Positions 1 to 7,537 of a DNA stretch of 23,718 nucleotides are shown piece by piece; the stretch's first letter is position 1, and each line of letters opens with the position of its first letter. Origin of the DNA: JBCBKZ01 sp039026975 (lineage in GTDB: Bacteria; Bacteroidota; Bacteroidia; J057); NCBI GenBank assembly GCA_039026975.1, contig JBCCLI010000054.1:1-23718 (forward strand), written 5' to 3'. The notes under the pieces were generated by a model. It had not been told where the DNA came from, did no database searches, and saw only the letters and a program-made list of their open reading frames with translations. Both the position numbers and the translations under genes were made by a program.

Positions 1-114
1 CCTGAATTTGAGCTCTATAACCGAGGCCTGAGAGGGCGCTTTGTAACCATAGGCTTCAGCTATGGATTCGGAAAGGGAGAGGCCATGCAGTTTTCCGGTC
101 AGAAGCAGTTTTAG
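1..114 (+). CDS. 3' end of an outer-membrane beta-barrel (TonB-receptor-like) protein, partial
   Basis: Frame 1 is open from the window edge for 37 codons and stops at 112-114. The peptide reads like the last two strands of a Bacteroidetes outer-membrane beta-barrel protein: an R-x-V-T-I-G-F-S-Y-x-F-G-K stretch (codons 14-26), then a short polar segment ending in phenylalanine. A terminal aromatic residue is the usual signal for beta-barrel insertion by the BAM complex. By family this is most likely a TonB-dependent receptor or 'outer membrane beta-barrel' family protein, but only the C-terminus is visible, so the substrate cannot be told. It converges on the DUF433 gene with an 80-bp gap that shows no strong terminator hairpin. 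Confidence 0.68.
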   Translation, partial: PEFELYNRGLRGRFVTIGFSYGFGKGEAMQFSGQKQF

Positions 115-194
115 GGATGTAGGGCTGAAAGTGCTGAAAAGAATGGATGGATTAACAAGTGAGCTGAGGAGTAATATTTTACGCCCTTATTTCA

Positions 195-431
195 TTAGCT
201 AGCTAACCTATGAATGCTCTTAACTCTGATTGCTTCTCGTGCAAACAGAATACAAGCCAATAGGTCGTCTCTTTTCAGGTCAGGATAATCTTCAAGAATT
301 TCTTCAAAGGACATTCCTGATCCAATTAAGTCCAGCATAATCTCTACAGGATAACGCATATTGCGTATGGTGGGCTTTCCAAAGCTTACCTCTGGATTCA
401 TGGTTATTCTTGATAATAGAGAATCTGCCAT
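195..431 (-). CDS. DUF433 family protein (antitoxin-like, HTH)
   Basis: This 78-residue protein matches the DUF433 family: 'RITMNPEVSFGKPTIRNMRY' followed by a helical region with GMSFEEILEDYPDL, the usual 'I..dp.v..GkP.I.gtRi.v..il..l..G.s.eeil..yP.l' pattern. DUF433 proteins are small winged-helix-like proteins, commonly antitoxin partners of PIN-like DUF5615 toxins encoded directly downstream. Here the downstream side holds only the end of the convergent beta-barrel gene, so no toxin fits. An ATG overlaps the stop codon (TAATG), but its frame ends after two codons. The gene lies 60 bp downstream of uvrA on the same strand and may be read from the uvrA transcript. The family is clear; the function of an orphan copy is not. 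Confidence 0.82.
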   Translation of the reverse strand: MADSLLSRITMNPEVSFGKPTIRNMRYPVEIMLDLIGSGMSFEEILEDYPDLKRDDLLACILFAREAIRVKSIHRLAS

Positions 432-491
432 ATAAGTTATTTACATAGAGATACGGTTTTTAGGCCTAAAGATTAGGATTTGAGAATCCTT

Positions 492-3251
492 CTATTCCAA
501 CTTTTCCTTCAGGTATCCTGCTGTATGACTCCCTTTTACCTTAAGTAGGCCTTCAGGTACGCCCTGATACATGACGTTTCCTCCTTTGTCTCCCCCTTCG
601 GGACCTATGTCTATGATCCAGTCGGCACATTTGATGACGTCCATGTTGTGCTCTATGATGAGTACGGTATTTCCTCTTTCCACTAACTCATTAATGGCGA
701 TCATCAGCTTATTGATGTCATCAAAGTGTAGCCCTGTGGTAGGCTCATCAAATATGTAGAAGGTGTCCTTCCCTTTGTCATTGATCTGAGAAAGGAAGAA
801 GGCCAGCTTCATGCGTTGGGCTTCACCACCGGAAAGGGTACTGGTACTTTGGCCCATTCTCAAGTAGCCTAAGCCTACCTTATCCAGGACTTCTAGTTTC
901 CGCGTGATCTTAGGCTGAGATTGGAAGAAGTCTAGGGCTTCAGAAATGGTAAGATTTAGGATGTCATCTACATTCTTCTCTTCATAGTTGACCTCTAGCA
1001 CATGTTTTTTAAAGCGCTTCCCGTTACAGGTTTCGCATAGTAGCTTTACATCTGGGAGAAACTGCATTTCCACAGTAACATAGCCTTCTCCTTTACAGGT
1101 ATCACATCTTCCTCCATCTATATTGAAGGAGAAGTTACCAGGCTTAAGGTTTTTAAGTTTGGCCAGTGGCTGATTAGAGAGTAGGTCCCTGATATGGTCG
1201 TAGGCTTTCAGGTAGGTAGCTGGGTTAGACCTTGCACTTCTCCCTACTGGAGACTGATCCACCATTTCCACCTGATTGATCAGGGAAAGATCCCCCGAAA
1301 GCTCTTCCAGAAATCCGCCCTTTTCTCCAAATTCTCCTGTATGCTTTCTGAGGGCAGGGTAAAGAATTTTTTGGACTAGGGTAGATTTACCTGAGCCTGA
1401 TACGCCGGTAACTACCGTAATAGCATGAAGGGGGACGTCTACATCCACTCCATTCAGGTTATGCATCCTGGCCCCTGTTAGATTAACCCAACTGGCAGCC
1501 TTCCTTCTACTGGGTGGAACGGGGATCTCTTTATTCCCTGATAGGTACTCACCCGTGAGGGTTTGTTCCTTGATGAGCTTATCATACACTCCATTAAATA
1601 CGATGGTACCTCCTAGCTCACCTGCCCCAGGCCCTATATCTATGAGCTGATCTGCTTTTTTCATGATACCTTCATCATGCTCCACCACTATGACCGTATT
1701 GCCCTGGTCTCGTAGTGATTCCAGGATCTGGATGAGCCTGTCTGTATCTCTGGCATGTAGACCTATGCTGGGTTCATCTAGTATGTACATGGAACCTACC
1801 AGTCCGCTACCAAGAGAAGTAGCCAGTCGGATCCTTTGCATTTCTCCCCCTGAAAGGGTATTGATTTTCCTGTTGAGGGTCAGATAGTTTACGCCTACTC
1901 GGTTGAGGTAGGAAAGGCGGGTAGTAATCTCTCTTTTAAGCCTAGCCGAAACCTCTACCTGATAGTCATCCATGTTGAGGCTGTCTATGGTTTTCTGTAG
2001 CTGATCCAGCTGCATAAACAGAAAATCTGTGATGCTGTAGCCATCAATTTTTACATAGGTGGCATCTTTCCTGATTCGGCTTCCTTTACATTCAGGGCAT
2101 TTGGTGTAGCCTCTGTATCTGGCTAACATAACTCTATACTGAATCTTGTGGGTTTTAGATGCCAGGTACTCAAAGAAGGTATAGATTCCCCAGGCTTTTT
2201 CTACTCCATACCAAAGCATTTCTCTTTGGGTATCTGTGAGATCATGATAGGGTTTGTGGACCGGAAAGCCTTTTCTGGCAGCTTCTGAGATGAACTCATC
2301 CTTATACCGGCTCATGACTTCTCCTCGCCAGCAGGCTACCGCATTATCATAAATGGATTTACCCTTATCAGGTATAACTAAGTCTTCATCTATTCCCAGT
2401 ACCCTGCCAAAGCCCTCACAGTTCTGGCAGGCCCCATAGGGATTATTAAAGCTGAAGAAGTTCACGGAAGGAATCTCAAAATTTATATTATCTGCTTCAA
2501 ACTTCTCCGAAAACTTACGTGTCTCTTTTCCTATGATTTCTATTTCACAGGTACCATGCCCTTCCTGATAAGCCGTCTGTACACTGTCTCCCAGTCTCCC
2601 TCTTAGGTTAGCTACATCATCAGTCTTCACTACTATTCTATCTATGAGTAGATAGAAATGAGACTTCTCCTCAAGGGGTTCTTCCAGTAAATCTTCTATA
2701 AACCTGATGTCCCCTTTATCGTATACACGTGTGAAACCTTTCTGTAAGGTTAGCGCTAATTCTGCTTCATACCCCTTGCTCCTGACCTCTATTTGGGTCA
2801 TGATGTTCACTTTTGTGTTCTCTGGTAATGAAAGAATATCATTCACTACGTCTGTTATTGTGTCCCTTGTGACCAGTTTTCCAGACACAGGTGAATATGT
2901 TCTTCCCGCTCGCGCAAAAAGCAGCTTCAGGTAATCATAGATTTCTGTTACGGTCCCTACAGTAGATCTGGGATTAGAAGTGCTAACCTTCTGCTGAATG
3001 GCCATAGCAGGCGCAATTCCCTGAATATAATCCACTTCCGGCTTCTCCATGCGCTCTAAAAACTGCCTGGCATAGGAGCTTAGACTCTCTACATATCTCC
3101 GCTGACCCTCTGCATATAGGGTGTCAAATGCCAGGGAAGACTTCCCAGAACCACTTACCCCCGTCACTACCACTAGCTTGTTCCTGGAAATATTTACTGA
3201 AACATTTTTGAGATTATTTACTCTGGCATTCTTTATGTAGATACTATTCAT
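492..3251 (-). CDS. uvrA: Excinuclease ABC subunit A (UvrA)
   Basis: UvrA is the damage-sensing ATPase of nucleotide excision repair; it loads UvrB on DNA. The 919 residues hold two ABC cassettes: Walker A GVSGSGKS at 31-38 and again at 616-623, signature LSGGE at 466-470 and 806-810, Walker B with ILDEPSIGLH near 490 and IFDEPTTGLH near 833. The C-terminal zinc module is intact (C716, C719, C739, C742). The N-terminal zinc module keeps only its second pair (C275, C278); the first CxxC found in E. coli UvrA is missing, a shortening I recall from Bacteroidetes UvrA proteins. A CPEC motif lies at 385-388. Length is near the 940 residues of E. coli UvrA. The ATG at 3249-3251 fits the conserved N-terminus. 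It is transcribed divergently from the ECF sigma gene across a 215-bp gap. Confidence 0.97.
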   Translation of the reverse strand: MNSIYIKNARVNNLKNVSVNISRNKLVVVTGVSGSGKSSLAFDTLYAEGQRRYVESLSSYARQFLERMEKPEVDYIQGIAPAMAIQQKVSTSNPRSTVGTVTEIYDYLKLLFARAGRTYSPVSGKLVTRDTITDVVNDILSLPENTKVNIMTQIEVRSKGYEAELALTLQKGFTRVYDKGDIRFIEDLLEEPLEEKSHFYLLIDRIVVKTDDVANLRGRLGDSVQTAYQEGHGTCEIEIIGKETRKFSEKFEADNINFEIPSVNFFSFNNPYGACQNCEGFGRVLGIDEDLVIPDKGKSIYDNAVACWRGEVMSRYKDEFISEAARKGFPVHKPYHDLTDTQREMLWYGVEKAWGIYTFFEYLASKTHKIQYRVMLARYRGYTKCPECKGSRIRKDATYVKIDGYSITDFLFMQLDQLQKTIDSLNMDDYQVEVSARLKREITTRLSYLNRVGVNYLTLNRKINTLSGGEMQRIRLATSLGSGLVGSMYILDEPSIGLHARDTDRLIQILESLRDQGNTVIVVEHDEGIMKKADQLIDIGPGAGELGGTIVFNGVYDKLIKEQTLTGEYLSGNKEIPVPPSRRKAASWVNLTGARMHNLNGVDVDVPLHAITVVTGVSGSGKSTLVQKILYPALRKHTGEFGEKGGFLEELSGDLSLINQVEMVDQSPVGRSARSNPATYLKAYDHIRDLLSNQPLAKLKNLKPGNFSFNIDGGRCDTCKGEGYVTVEMQFLPDVKLLCETCNGKRFKKHVLEVNYEEKNVDDILNLTISEALDFFQSQPKITRKLEVLDKVGLGYLRMGQSTSTLSGGEAQRMKLAFFLSQINDKGKDTFYIFDEPTTGLHFDDINKLMIAINELVERGNTVLIIEHNMDVIKCADWIIDIGPEGGDKGGNVMYQGVPEGLLKVKGSHTAGYLKEKLE

Positions 3252-3388
3252 GTTGGGTATTTGTACAGTTCAGACAGAATATTCAACTATTTAACACTCT
3301 ATGGAAAGTACATGTCTTGTAATTTCTGTGAAAAAGAGTTTAATTCGGAAATTGAAACACAAAACTAGAAATCAGGTCAGGATCTAAC

Positions 3389-3439
3389 TTATTCCGATTT
3401 CATCGCAAAGGAATCAAAAACAATTAAAGAACGGAATAA
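3389..3439. repeat. Inverted TTATTCCG / CGGAATAA pair upstream of the ECF sigma gene
   Basis: TTATTCCG at 3389-3396 is mirrored by CGGAATAA at 3432-3439, 27 bp before the sigma ATG. The same 8-mer recurs at 4596-4603, eight bases before the ATG of the third gene of the operon. One more copy (17813-17820) lies inside a coding region and looks accidental. The pair could be a regulator site or an mRNA stem around the 5' leader; nothing further can be shown. Confidence 0.35.
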
Positions 3440-3466
3440 AAGGCCTGCTGTTTCAAACTATCTATC

Positions 3467-4078
3467 ATGGAGAAGGCGCTTATTAAAAAAAGTCAGGATA
3501 GAGACCTTATAAAAGGCTTTATAGCTGGCAATGACTCTTGCTTTGACATTCTTATTAGCCGTTACAAATCAAAGGTATTTACCACTATCTACCTTATCGT
3601 AAAAGACAGATGCATAGCTGAAGATCTTTTTCAGGATGTGATGATCAAGGTGGTGCGTATGATTCGCTCAGGGAAGTACAATGAGGAAGGAAAGTTTCTC
3701 CCCTGGGTTATCAGAATTGCACGTAACTTGGCGATCGATCACTTCAGGAAGGTTCAGCGCAACCCTATTCAAAGGGAAACGGAAGACTTTGATATTTTCA
3801 ACTCTATTCAACGGTCCGAAGGAAGCTCTGAGGACAAGATAATAAGAGAAGAAAATGCTCGTTACATTAGAGAGCTGATTCAAAGACTACCAGACAAGCA
3901 AAGAGAGGTGCTAATTATGCGTTCTTACGCAGACCTCTCCTTCAAAGAGATTGCCTCCCTAACTAATGTTAGTATTAATACTGCACTGGGGAGAATGCGT
4001 TATGCATTACTCAATCTCAAGAAGTTGGCTCAGGAAACTGAGATGAGACACAACTATGAAGAAAAAATTCACGGATGA
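3467..4078 (+). CDS. ECF-type RNA polymerase sigma factor (sigma-70 family)
   Basis: The 203-residue protein has the two ECF sigma domains. Sigma region 2 spans about residues 25-97, with the helix 'RCIAEDLFQDVMIKVVRMI' that binds the core enzyme and the -10 element, and 'FLPWVIRIARNLAIDHFRK'. Region 4 spans about 135-187, with 'LPDKQREVLIMRSYADLSFK' and a helix-turn-helix running into EIASLTNVSINTALGRMRYA. The following gene starts inside its last codons (23-bp overlap) and encodes a membrane protein, the usual sigma/anti-sigma layout. It is therefore probably held inactive at the inner membrane. The ATG at 3467 gives a normal N-terminus; no clear purine-rich ribosome site precedes it, which is common in Bacteroidetes. 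The triggering signal is unknown. Confidence 0.9.
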   Translation: MEKALIKKSQDRDLIKGFIAGNDSCFDILISRYKSKVFTTIYLIVKDRCIAEDLFQDVMIKVVRMIRSGKYNEEGKFLPWVIRIARNLAIDHFRKVQRNPIQRETEDFDIFNSIQRSEGSSEDKIIREENARYIRELIQRLPDKQREVLIMRSYADLSFKEIASLTNVSINTALGRMRYALLNLKKLAQETEMRHNYEEKIHG

Positions 4079-4553
4079 AGACATCATCCGTTTTCTCTTC
4101 GAAGAGATGAATCCATCTGAAAGTGAGCTTCTCATGGAAGCTCTCTATCAGGATGATAGCCTCTGGAAGAGATATGAAACTTTTCAGGGTATTCTCCAGG
4201 ATGTAAAGAAGGTTTCTTTTGAGCCTTCTGAGGATTCTGTTCTTACCGTTAGAAAATATGTTGCTGATACTAGAAGTGCGCAGGTAAAACCTGAAAAAAA
4301 ATCCACTTTTAGTATCAGCTCTTTTTCATTTGGGGTTCATGCCATGTGCGTAACAGCCCTTACGCTTTTCGCGGTGATTACTATTGTAACTACCTTTTTC
4401 CTTCACACTATTCCTTCAGCAGATTCCTCTCTACCCCTGATGGTAGAATGGAAAGATGACCCATTACTAGAATGGGAACCTGAGAGTATAGACCAGAAAA
4501 TAGAAGAGATTAGGTCTGAACTTGAAGAAATAAAATATTCTTCAACCCTTTAA
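4056..4553 (+). CDS. Single-pass membrane protein, probable anti-sigma factor
   Basis: The 165-residue protein starts 23 bp inside the sigma gene, pointing to translational coupling. Residues 1-50 form an acidic helical segment (DEDIIRFLFEEMNPSESE...) resembling the cytoplasmic anti-sigma domain of ECF systems, but without the HxxxCxxC zinc motif. One hydrophobic segment at about 94-117 would cross the inner membrane. The C-terminal 45 residues are acidic, with a heptad-like helix at 143-160, and would lie in the periplasm. The family is not recognised by name; the anti-sigma role is inferred from gene order, overlap and topology. Confidence 0.75.
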   Translation: MKKKFTDEDIIRFLFEEMNPSESELLMEALYQDDSLWKRYETFQGILQDVKKVSFEPSEDSVLTVRKYVADTRSAQVKPEKKSTFSISSFSFGVHAMCVTALTLFAVITIVTTFFLHTIPSADSSLPLMVEWKDDPLLEWEPESIDQKIEEIRSELEEIKYSSTL

Positions 4554-4610
4554 CAAAAGAACTAGTTCTCAGTTAGTTCACTAAGAAAATCATCATTATT
4601 CCGTTTTATC

Positions 4611-4832
4611 ATGTTGAGTATTACGTTGGTTATCATAAACCTGATCATTCTGGTGGGTGGGTTTATCTGCTTGCTAGTATTCCTTCTTAGGAAACCTTAC
4701 TCCTCATTCCGCAAAGATGACAGGGATCCGGGCGGGGACGGAGGAGTTCAAGAACCAGACTGGGATAGACCATTAGATTTACCCCCAGGTGTATATGCAC
4801 CTTCTGATATCCATGATCCCGTTTCTGCATAA
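4611..4832 (+). CDS. Small membrane protein with acidic, glycine/proline-rich tail
   Basis: This 73-residue product has one N-terminal transmembrane segment (residues 4-26) followed by RKPYSSFRKDD and a low-complexity tail with DPGGDGGVQEPDWDRPLDLP. I recall similar tails (DDGG...DLDLPPGV) in short proteins beside ECF sigma / anti-sigma pairs in Cytophagales, but no function is known to me. It lies 57 bp after the probable anti-sigma gene and probably belongs to the same operon. A copy of TTATTCCG sits eight bases before the ATG. A role as a partner or sensor of the anti-sigma protein is only a guess. Confidence 0.65.
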   Translation: MLSITLVIINLIILVGGFICLLVFLLRKPYSSFRKDDRDPGGDGGVQEPDWDRPLDLPPGVYAPSDIHDPVSA

Positions 4833-4945
4833 TAGCATTCTCCTGCTGAGGTCACGCATCCTTTAGGTGTTTGGGAAAGTCTACTATAAGAGCCTACACT
4901 CTACATTAGGTAGGTACTCATTTTTCCATTACACTTCCTTTTCAT

Positions 4946-5629
4946 ATGCGTAAATACATTATCCTATCATTCATTATCCCTTTACTCACCACCACACAGC
5001 TTTGGGCTCAAGGGACAGAAAGTGTAGACCTCTCCTCCTTTCGGGCGCTACGAGTAGTTGGGAAAATACAGCTAACAGCTGTTGAAGGATCTGAGAATAG
5101 GCTAGAGATGGAAGCGAGGGGGATTTCTGTGGATAAGGTGCAAATTAGCCAATCAAAAGAAGAGCTGAAGATAAAAGTAAGCCCCCTTATTTCTAAAGAT
5201 TATCAAATCATAGCCAGGTTAACCTACACGGAGCTTGATAAACTGTCAGCTTCTGCAGGAGCCGAAATAGAAGTAACAGAACTGCTCCAGGTAGACATCC
5301 TTAATTTGCAAGCAGGTAGTGGGGCAGAAATAGACGTCGAAGCTGTGGCAGATTTGATCTACCAACGTGCAGCAGAAGGAGCCATCATTAAAATAGAAGG
5401 CAGTGCGGAAAGAGCGGAAATCAAAGCTGCAACCGGAGGCATAGTCCGTGCAGAAGATTTGCAAGTAAGTAAAGTGTTTGCGAAAGTAAGTACAGGTGGA
5501 GAAGTAGAAATCCAGGTGGAAGAAGAACTAGATGTAACCAGCAGTACCGGTGGAGAATTTATTTACTCAGGCAGCCCCTCTAAATCCTACACTCAATCAA
5601 GCCTAGGTGGAATAATCAGAAAAGAATAG
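4946..5629 (+). CDS. Head GIN domain (DUF2807) exported protein
   Basis: Residues 1-21 form a Sec signal peptide ending LWA before QGTES. The mature part (about 205 residues) is a beta-solenoid-like DUF2807 or 'head GIN' domain: 'FRALRVVGKIQLTAVEGSEN' at the start, then repeated short beta-strands with polar turns and the glycine-rich turns ATGG, STGG and SLGG towards the end. Members are described as putative adhesin or auto-transporter head domains and are common in Bacteroidetes. There is no transmembrane anchor or lipobox, so the product should be periplasmic or released. It lies 113 bp after the small membrane protein, on the same strand as the sigma operon, and may be a member or target of that regulon. 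Confidence 0.85.
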   Translation: MRKYIILSFIIPLLTTTQLWAQGTESVDLSSFRALRVVGKIQLTAVEGSENRLEMEARGISVDKVQISQSKEELKIKVSPLISKDYQIIARLTYTELDKLSASAGAEIEVTELLQVDILNLQAGSGAEIDVEAVADLIYQRAAEGAIIKIEGSAERAEIKAATGGIVRAEDLQVSKVFAKVSTGGEVEIQVEEELDVTSSTGGEFIYSGSPSKSYTQSSLGGIIRKE

Positions 5630-5731
5630 GAGAATGGAGGTGAGGGGTAATTACCTTAGCCAAAAATTAGCTAACTTAGGATTCACCCTGTTATAGGGAT
5701 GCTTTGTAGCTAAAAGGACTACCTACTGTCT

Positions 5732-6766
5732 ATGCGTAAGGTTACCATCACAGACATAGCTAATGAACTTGGGTGCTCACCTTCTACTGTTTCTCGCGCG
5801 CTGAGGAATAAAGAGAAGGTCTCCGCAGAGACCTATGCCGCTGTCTCTAAGCTGGCAAAGAAGTATGGGTACCGACCTAATCCTAATGCTACCGGTTTAG
5901 TGAACAATAGGACACGCCTCCTGGGGGTAGTGGTTCAGCATCTTGAGCATAGCTACTTTGTGAAGGTGCTGGAAGGTATACTGGCTACTTGTCAAGCTAA
6001 AGACTATCAAGTGATCACTTGTATTTCTCACGGCAGTTATGAAAAGGAGAAACAGCTTCTGAGCCAACTGTATAACCAGTGTGTGGATGGCATACTAGCT
6101 TCTCACTCCCACGAGACAAAAAACTTCAGCCATTTCCAGGAAATTATTGATGCTAGCATTCCCATGGTCTTCTTTGATCGCTTCATAGAAGAAATAGATA
6201 CTCAATGTGTGATCTCAGATGATTTTGATGGAGCCAAGGAGGCTGTCGAGTACCTTATCTCAAATGGAAGACGGAAGATAGCCCATCTGATGGGGCCAGA
6301 ACATCTGTCTGTAAGCTATTACAGATATTTAGGGTACAGGGAGGCCCTAAAGGAAGCTGGGCTACCACATGATCAAGACCTGGTCTATGTGATGCTGGAT
6401 GAACATGGGAAGGATATCGCTAATAAGGAATTATTCCTCCAGAAGATTCTGGAAATCGACGCCGTCATCACTTTTAATGATTCTTCCGCATTTGAAGTGT
6501 ATAAACTAGTTAGACAGATGGGAAGATCTATCCCGGAAGATGTGGCTGTCATCGGATTTTCGGATGATCCTATTGCACAGTATCTGACCCCTCAACTGAC
6601 TACTGTCCGCCAACCTGCCTTTAAAATAGGCCAAAGAGCTGCTGAGGTTCTAATCCATAAAATAGAGCGTAATCAGGAAGAAGAAATCTTTCCTTCCTCC
6701 CTACCTCAAGAGACTGCTAGCACCATTGTCCTGAAAAACGACCTCATTATAAGGGAGAGTACCTAA
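5732..6766 (+). CDS. LacI/GalR family transcriptional regulator
   Basis: The 344-residue protein has the family's layout. The N-terminal helix-turn-helix is at residues 4-23 (VTITDIANELGCSPSTVSRA), followed by a hinge near 52-60 and a periplasmic-binding-protein-like effector domain from 63 (LLGVVVQHLEHSYF) to about 335, with the typical 'DAVITFNDSSAFEVYKLVRQ' and 'IPEDVAVIGFSDDPIAQYLT' stretches. The hinge reads ATGLVNNRT, a variant of the usual ARxL pattern. Such regulators bind a sugar or sugar derivative. A perfect LacI-type palindrome lies only about 56 bp after its stop, in front of the next sigma gene, making that gene a likely direct target. No sugar transporter or hydrolase is adjacent, so the effector is unknown. 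Confidence 0.93.
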   Translation: MRKVTITDIANELGCSPSTVSRALRNKEKVSAETYAAVSKLAKKYGYRPNPNATGLVNNRTRLLGVVVQHLEHSYFVKVLEGILATCQAKDYQVITCISHGSYEKEKQLLSQLYNQCVDGILASHSHETKNFSHFQEIIDASIPMVFFDRFIEEIDTQCVISDDFDGAKEAVEYLISNGRRKIAHLMGPEHLSVSYYRYLGYREALKEAGLPHDQDLVYVMLDEHGKDIANKELFLQKILEIDAVITFNDSSAFEVYKLVRQMGRSIPEDVAVIGFSDDPIAQYLTPQLTTVRQPAFKIGQRAAEVLIHKIERNQEEEIFPSSLPQETASTIVLKNDLIIREST

Positions 6767-6821
6767 TAGCTGACCCTGTCTAAGGTTTCCTCTTCACTTG
6801 CTGTTTTTCCTGTGCAAGGAA

Positions 6822-6835
6822 TGCAAACGTTTGCA
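6822..6835. promoter_or_regulatory. Perfect LacI-type operator palindrome
   Basis: TGCAAACGTTTGCA is a perfect 14-bp palindrome with the central CG typical of LacI/CcpA-family operators. It lies between the lacI-type gene and the FecI-type sigma gene, 101 bp before the sigma ATG. I saw no other copy in the window. Binding by the adjacent LacI-type protein is inferred from family knowledge and position. Confidence 0.75.
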
Positions 6836-6842
6836 CAATCCA

Positions 6843-6856
6843 TTCAAACTTTTGTA
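6843..6856. promoter_or_regulatory. Second, degenerate LacI-type operator
   Basis: TTCAAACTTTTGTA matches the perfect palindrome at 11 of 14 positions and starts exactly 21 bp after it, about two helical turns. Both sites would face the same side of the DNA, as expected for cooperative binding of two dimers. It overlaps the TTTG of the proposed promoter. Confidence 0.45.
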
Positions 6857-6879
6857 CTAAATTAAGAAAACTAGATATG
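6851..6879 (+). promoter_or_regulatory. Possible Bacteroidetes-type promoter of the FecI-type sigma gene
   Basis: TTTG (6851-6854) is followed after 17 bp by TAGATATG (6872-6879), one mismatch from the Bacteroidetes -7 consensus TAnnTTTG. The spacing is slightly short for the consensus (about 19-20 bp). It lies some 57 bp before the ATG and overlaps the second operator, a position where a LacI-type protein would repress. Confidence 0.35.
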
Positions 6880-6935
6880 AATTGAGCTACTAGAGACTAC
6901 TAAATCGTTTACGGAACTACTACGACTACTATTAT

Positions 6936-7514
6936 ATGAATCACCCAGCTACTACGACCGCAACAAAAAAAGATCAATTCCTTTGGAATGATTTTCAGCA
7001 GGGAAGTAAGGTTGCTTTTGGAAGACTCTATCAGCAATACTACCGAGAACTGCTAGACTACGGTGTGAGACACACAGGAGAAAGGGAGCTTACCGCAGAC
7101 TGCATCCAAGACTTCTTCCTGTATGTATGGTCTCACCGAGAGAACCTGAGCAAGGCTCAATCCATCAGGATTTACCTATTAACCTCTTTTAGAAGAAGGC
7201 TCTTTAGGTATCTGGAAAAGAAAAGAAAGGGAGACTATCGCAGAGATGAGTTTGGCCTCCAAAGCTATAATGAGTCTCCTTCTACAGAACAGAATATCAT
7301 TAGTGGAGAAGAGGAAGCTTACAGAGTGGTGCTAGTAAAAAAGCTGCTCACCAAGCTATCTCCCAGACAACGAGAAGTGGTATATCTCAGATATTTTCAG
7401 GGGCTCTCTCCAAATGAAATTTCCCAGGTGATGGGAATTAGCTACCAGACGGTAGTCAACCATTTGTGTGAGGCGATTAAGTCCTTAAGAACAAAAGTTC
7501 AAAAGATTGCATAG
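6936..7514 (+). CDS. FecI-type ECF sigma factor, without FecR partner
   Basis: The 192-residue protein has ECF sigma region 2 (about 24-96, with 'TADCIQDFFLYVWSHRENLS' and 'IRIYLLTSFRRRLFRYLEKK') and region 4 (about 132-186, with 'LSPRQREVVYLRYFQGLSPN' and the helix EISQVMGISYQTVVNHLCEA). The pattern is that of the FecI-like sigma factors of Bacteroidetes, which normally pair with a FecR anti-sigma protein and a TonB-dependent receptor to control glycan or iron uptake. Neither is here: the gene is followed by a terminator and a degraded region. The two operators upstream suggest control by the LacI-type protein instead. Its targets must lie elsewhere, possibly in the catabolic region from 9.9 kb on, but no shared site was found. 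Confidence 0.9.
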   Translation: MNHPATTTATKKDQFLWNDFQQGSKVAFGRLYQQYYRELLDYGVRHTGERELTADCIQDFFLYVWSHRENLSKAQSIRIYLLTSFRRRLFRYLEKKRKGDYRRDEFGLQSYNESPSTEQNIISGEEEAYRVVLVKKLLTKLSPRQREVVYLRYFQGLSPNEISQVMGISYQTVVNHLCEAIKSLRTKVQKIA

Positions 7515-7537
7515 GTTTAAACCAAACCACATTGTAG

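Noticed and set aside
1..194. A decayed DUF5615 toxin after the DUF433 gene; the minus-strand frame contains KILLLSSLVNPSILF, loosely toxin-like.
   Set aside because: The frame is broken after two codons, and its continuation is only the antisense of the real beta-barrel gene end.
571..2934. Several plus-strand open frames of 60-75 codons antisense to uvrA.
   Set aside because: They are mirror frames of a strongly conserved gene, with no family resemblance or ribosome site.
5656..5674. Inverted TTAGC / GCTAA pair between the GIN gene and lacI.
   Set aside because: The arms are only 5 bp with a 9-base loop and no T-run, too weak for a terminator or an operator.
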